From Anticarsia gemmatalis (taxonomy: Eukaryota; Arthropoda; Insecta; Lepidoptera; Erebidae): 64,000 nucleotides of DNA. Location: assembly GCF_050436995.1 (NCBI RefSeq), contig NC_134763.1:10473001-10537000 (forward strand). The letters run 5' to 3'. This document shows positions 62,666 through 64,000 of the stretch, piece by piece. A program made the position numbers and the translations under genes. Position 1 is the stretch's first letter. Every line of letters starts with the position of its first letter. The notes under the pieces are model-generated. The model was given only the letters and a program-made list of their open reading frames with translations. It did no database searches and was not told the origin of the DNA.

Positions 62666-63394
62666 TAAAACTGAATTTCTGAGTAAAAAGAAGTATTTTT
62701 CTCAGTTGCAACAGATTTCCGATACGATATCCTCTTTCAATTAGTAAGACACGGCTAGTTCTATAGACCCGGTGAGTAATCCGTCTGTCGTCCGTTTAGT
62801 CTTGGTCTGAATCAATTGCATACTAATTCTTTGTTGTAGGAATACGTATTAAAAGAATATTGTAATGGTTGTTTCTAATTATTCTGGGTTTGTTCGTTTA
62901 AGCTGAAGTTTTGCTAAAATTTGTTCATAAAAATACTGTTCTGTAGACGTGGTTTAACAATATATATAACTTACATTATTTACTTGTGAGGAATGAATCT
63001 TTTGTATAAGAGCTTTAAAAATTGTACTTCAATTAACATAGAAGTGTAGGTATGGTTTAAATGAAAAAAAATAAATAAACTGATGACGTCGTCTTTAAAT
63101 TATTGCATCATAGTTTATAAAAAAAATGTAATAAAAGCTATGCTTCCTGTATTAGTCAATTTCCTGAAAAGTGTATTAAGGGAAATAAAAGCTACAGCAA
63201 TAGTTTATTTTTCTAAATAAACCCACCAAAACTAACTAATTAAACTTTATTCTCATATTATTATATCTCATATTAAATCTGCTCATATTATTCCCAAAAT
63301 AAAAAGAGACAAAAAATATTACCAAAAGCTTAAACTTTCAAATCATTAAACACGTAGAAGTATTTCGAGTGAAAATATAAATGTTTAGTGGATG

Positions 63395-63560
63395 AAAACT
63401 TAATAGTCCGGGGTTCCACAGCGGATTCAATTAACGTTCAGTCCAGGTGCGACTCGAACCGGTTAAGACCGGCTCCAACCGGAATAAGGCGGGAATATCC
63501 GAATATTTCCGGTTATTTCTAGAAATTTAACTCCACGCGCGGGTTAATTTCATTCTGTAG
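63395..63560. other. GC-rich patch with 'ccgg' repeats
   Basis: 'cgaaccggttaagaccggctccaaccggaataaggcgggaatatcc' and 'ccacgcgcggg' stand out from the AT-rich background. It could be the upstream flank of a gene beyond the window or part of a repeat. Confidence 0.35.
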
Positions 63561-63744
63561 AAAACTCTGTTCCCGTTATTACTGCATCCGTTTTAGTTTT
63601 TATATTTTTTTCTAAATTTTCAGTAATTAAATGCGAACGTGTTTTTCGGTTGCTTTTATTTTGAATTTGCGAATTACAAGTCTTAGTTAAATATCAACGA
63701 AAATAATAAAAAGTACTACTATTTTTTTTATTTGTCGAATTATC

Positions 63745-63810
63745 GGACGATACGGTATCTGCCTAGTCCTATGGGAAAATGGCGTGATTTTATGCATGTA
63801 TGTACATATT
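63745..63810 (+). mobile_element. LINE 3' tail
   Basis: 'atctgcctagtcctatgggaaaatggcgtgattttatgcatgtatgta' matches the 59-kb LINE tail. Confidence 0.65.
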
Positions 63811-64000
63811 ATATTGTAGTTATTATTGTATTCGTACCTCTGCAATTTACTGAGTTGATTTCTATCAACACATTACTATAACTTTTTGTTTAACCCTATT
63901 ACTCACACACACTATTACTCATTCTAATTCGTGGGAATCAAACTGGAGACCTTGTGGTAACCATCTACTTGTACATCGATGTACGAGTATGGTATATTAT

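Overview
This is a eukaryotic, AT-rich window with spliceosomal introns. It is almost certainly from a moth or butterfly. The tRNA-derived SINE ending in 'tgtcccactgctgggcaa', the RTE-type and R1-type LINE debris, the cecropia-like mariner remnant and the LINE 3' tails ending in runs of 'tatgta' are all typical of Lepidoptera. No bacterial, plasmid, phage or CRISPR feature is present. The ORFs near 60-110 codons are mostly chance; the real genes are in short exons.

Left third (1-23.5 kb): the 3' part of a sidestep-family cell-surface receptor gene lies on the + strand. I resolve twelve consecutive coding exons between 3891 and 23130 that join in one open frame for 632 residues: the second half of Ig2, Ig3, Ig4, Ig5, one FN3 domain, a single transmembrane helix and a short cytoplasmic tail. 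The signal peptide and first Ig domain are on exons left of the window. Intron phases alternate 1-0-1-0, so every Ig or FN3 fold is made of two exons. The introns hold a 3.5-kb TIR element carrying R1-like gag debris, a 1.16-kb TIR element, SINEs and LINE pieces. Three of these insertions abut or duplicate splice sites.

Middle (23.5-51 kb): a gene-poor stretch with an internally deleted mariner (24.55 kb), SINEs, LINE tails and hairpin elements. It also has a CpG-rich segment at 45.1-45.8 kb that looks like a promoter plus a noncoding first exon. A diverged, inverted copy of that segment lies in the first visible intron of the sidestep gene.

Right (51-53.6 kb): an inward-rectifier K+ channel (Kir/Irk) gene on the - strand. 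It has two coding exons (382 residues), a probable 5' UTR exon, and an unusual selectivity filter (TVAYG instead of TIGYG). From 53.6 to 64 kb there are only repeats, apart from one unidentified candidate coding exon at about 62.0-62.3 kb (-) and a GC-rich patch at 63.4-63.56 kb.

The two firm genes are both membrane proteins, but nothing in the sequence suggests they work together. Identifications rest on motif recognition by eye; no database search was run.
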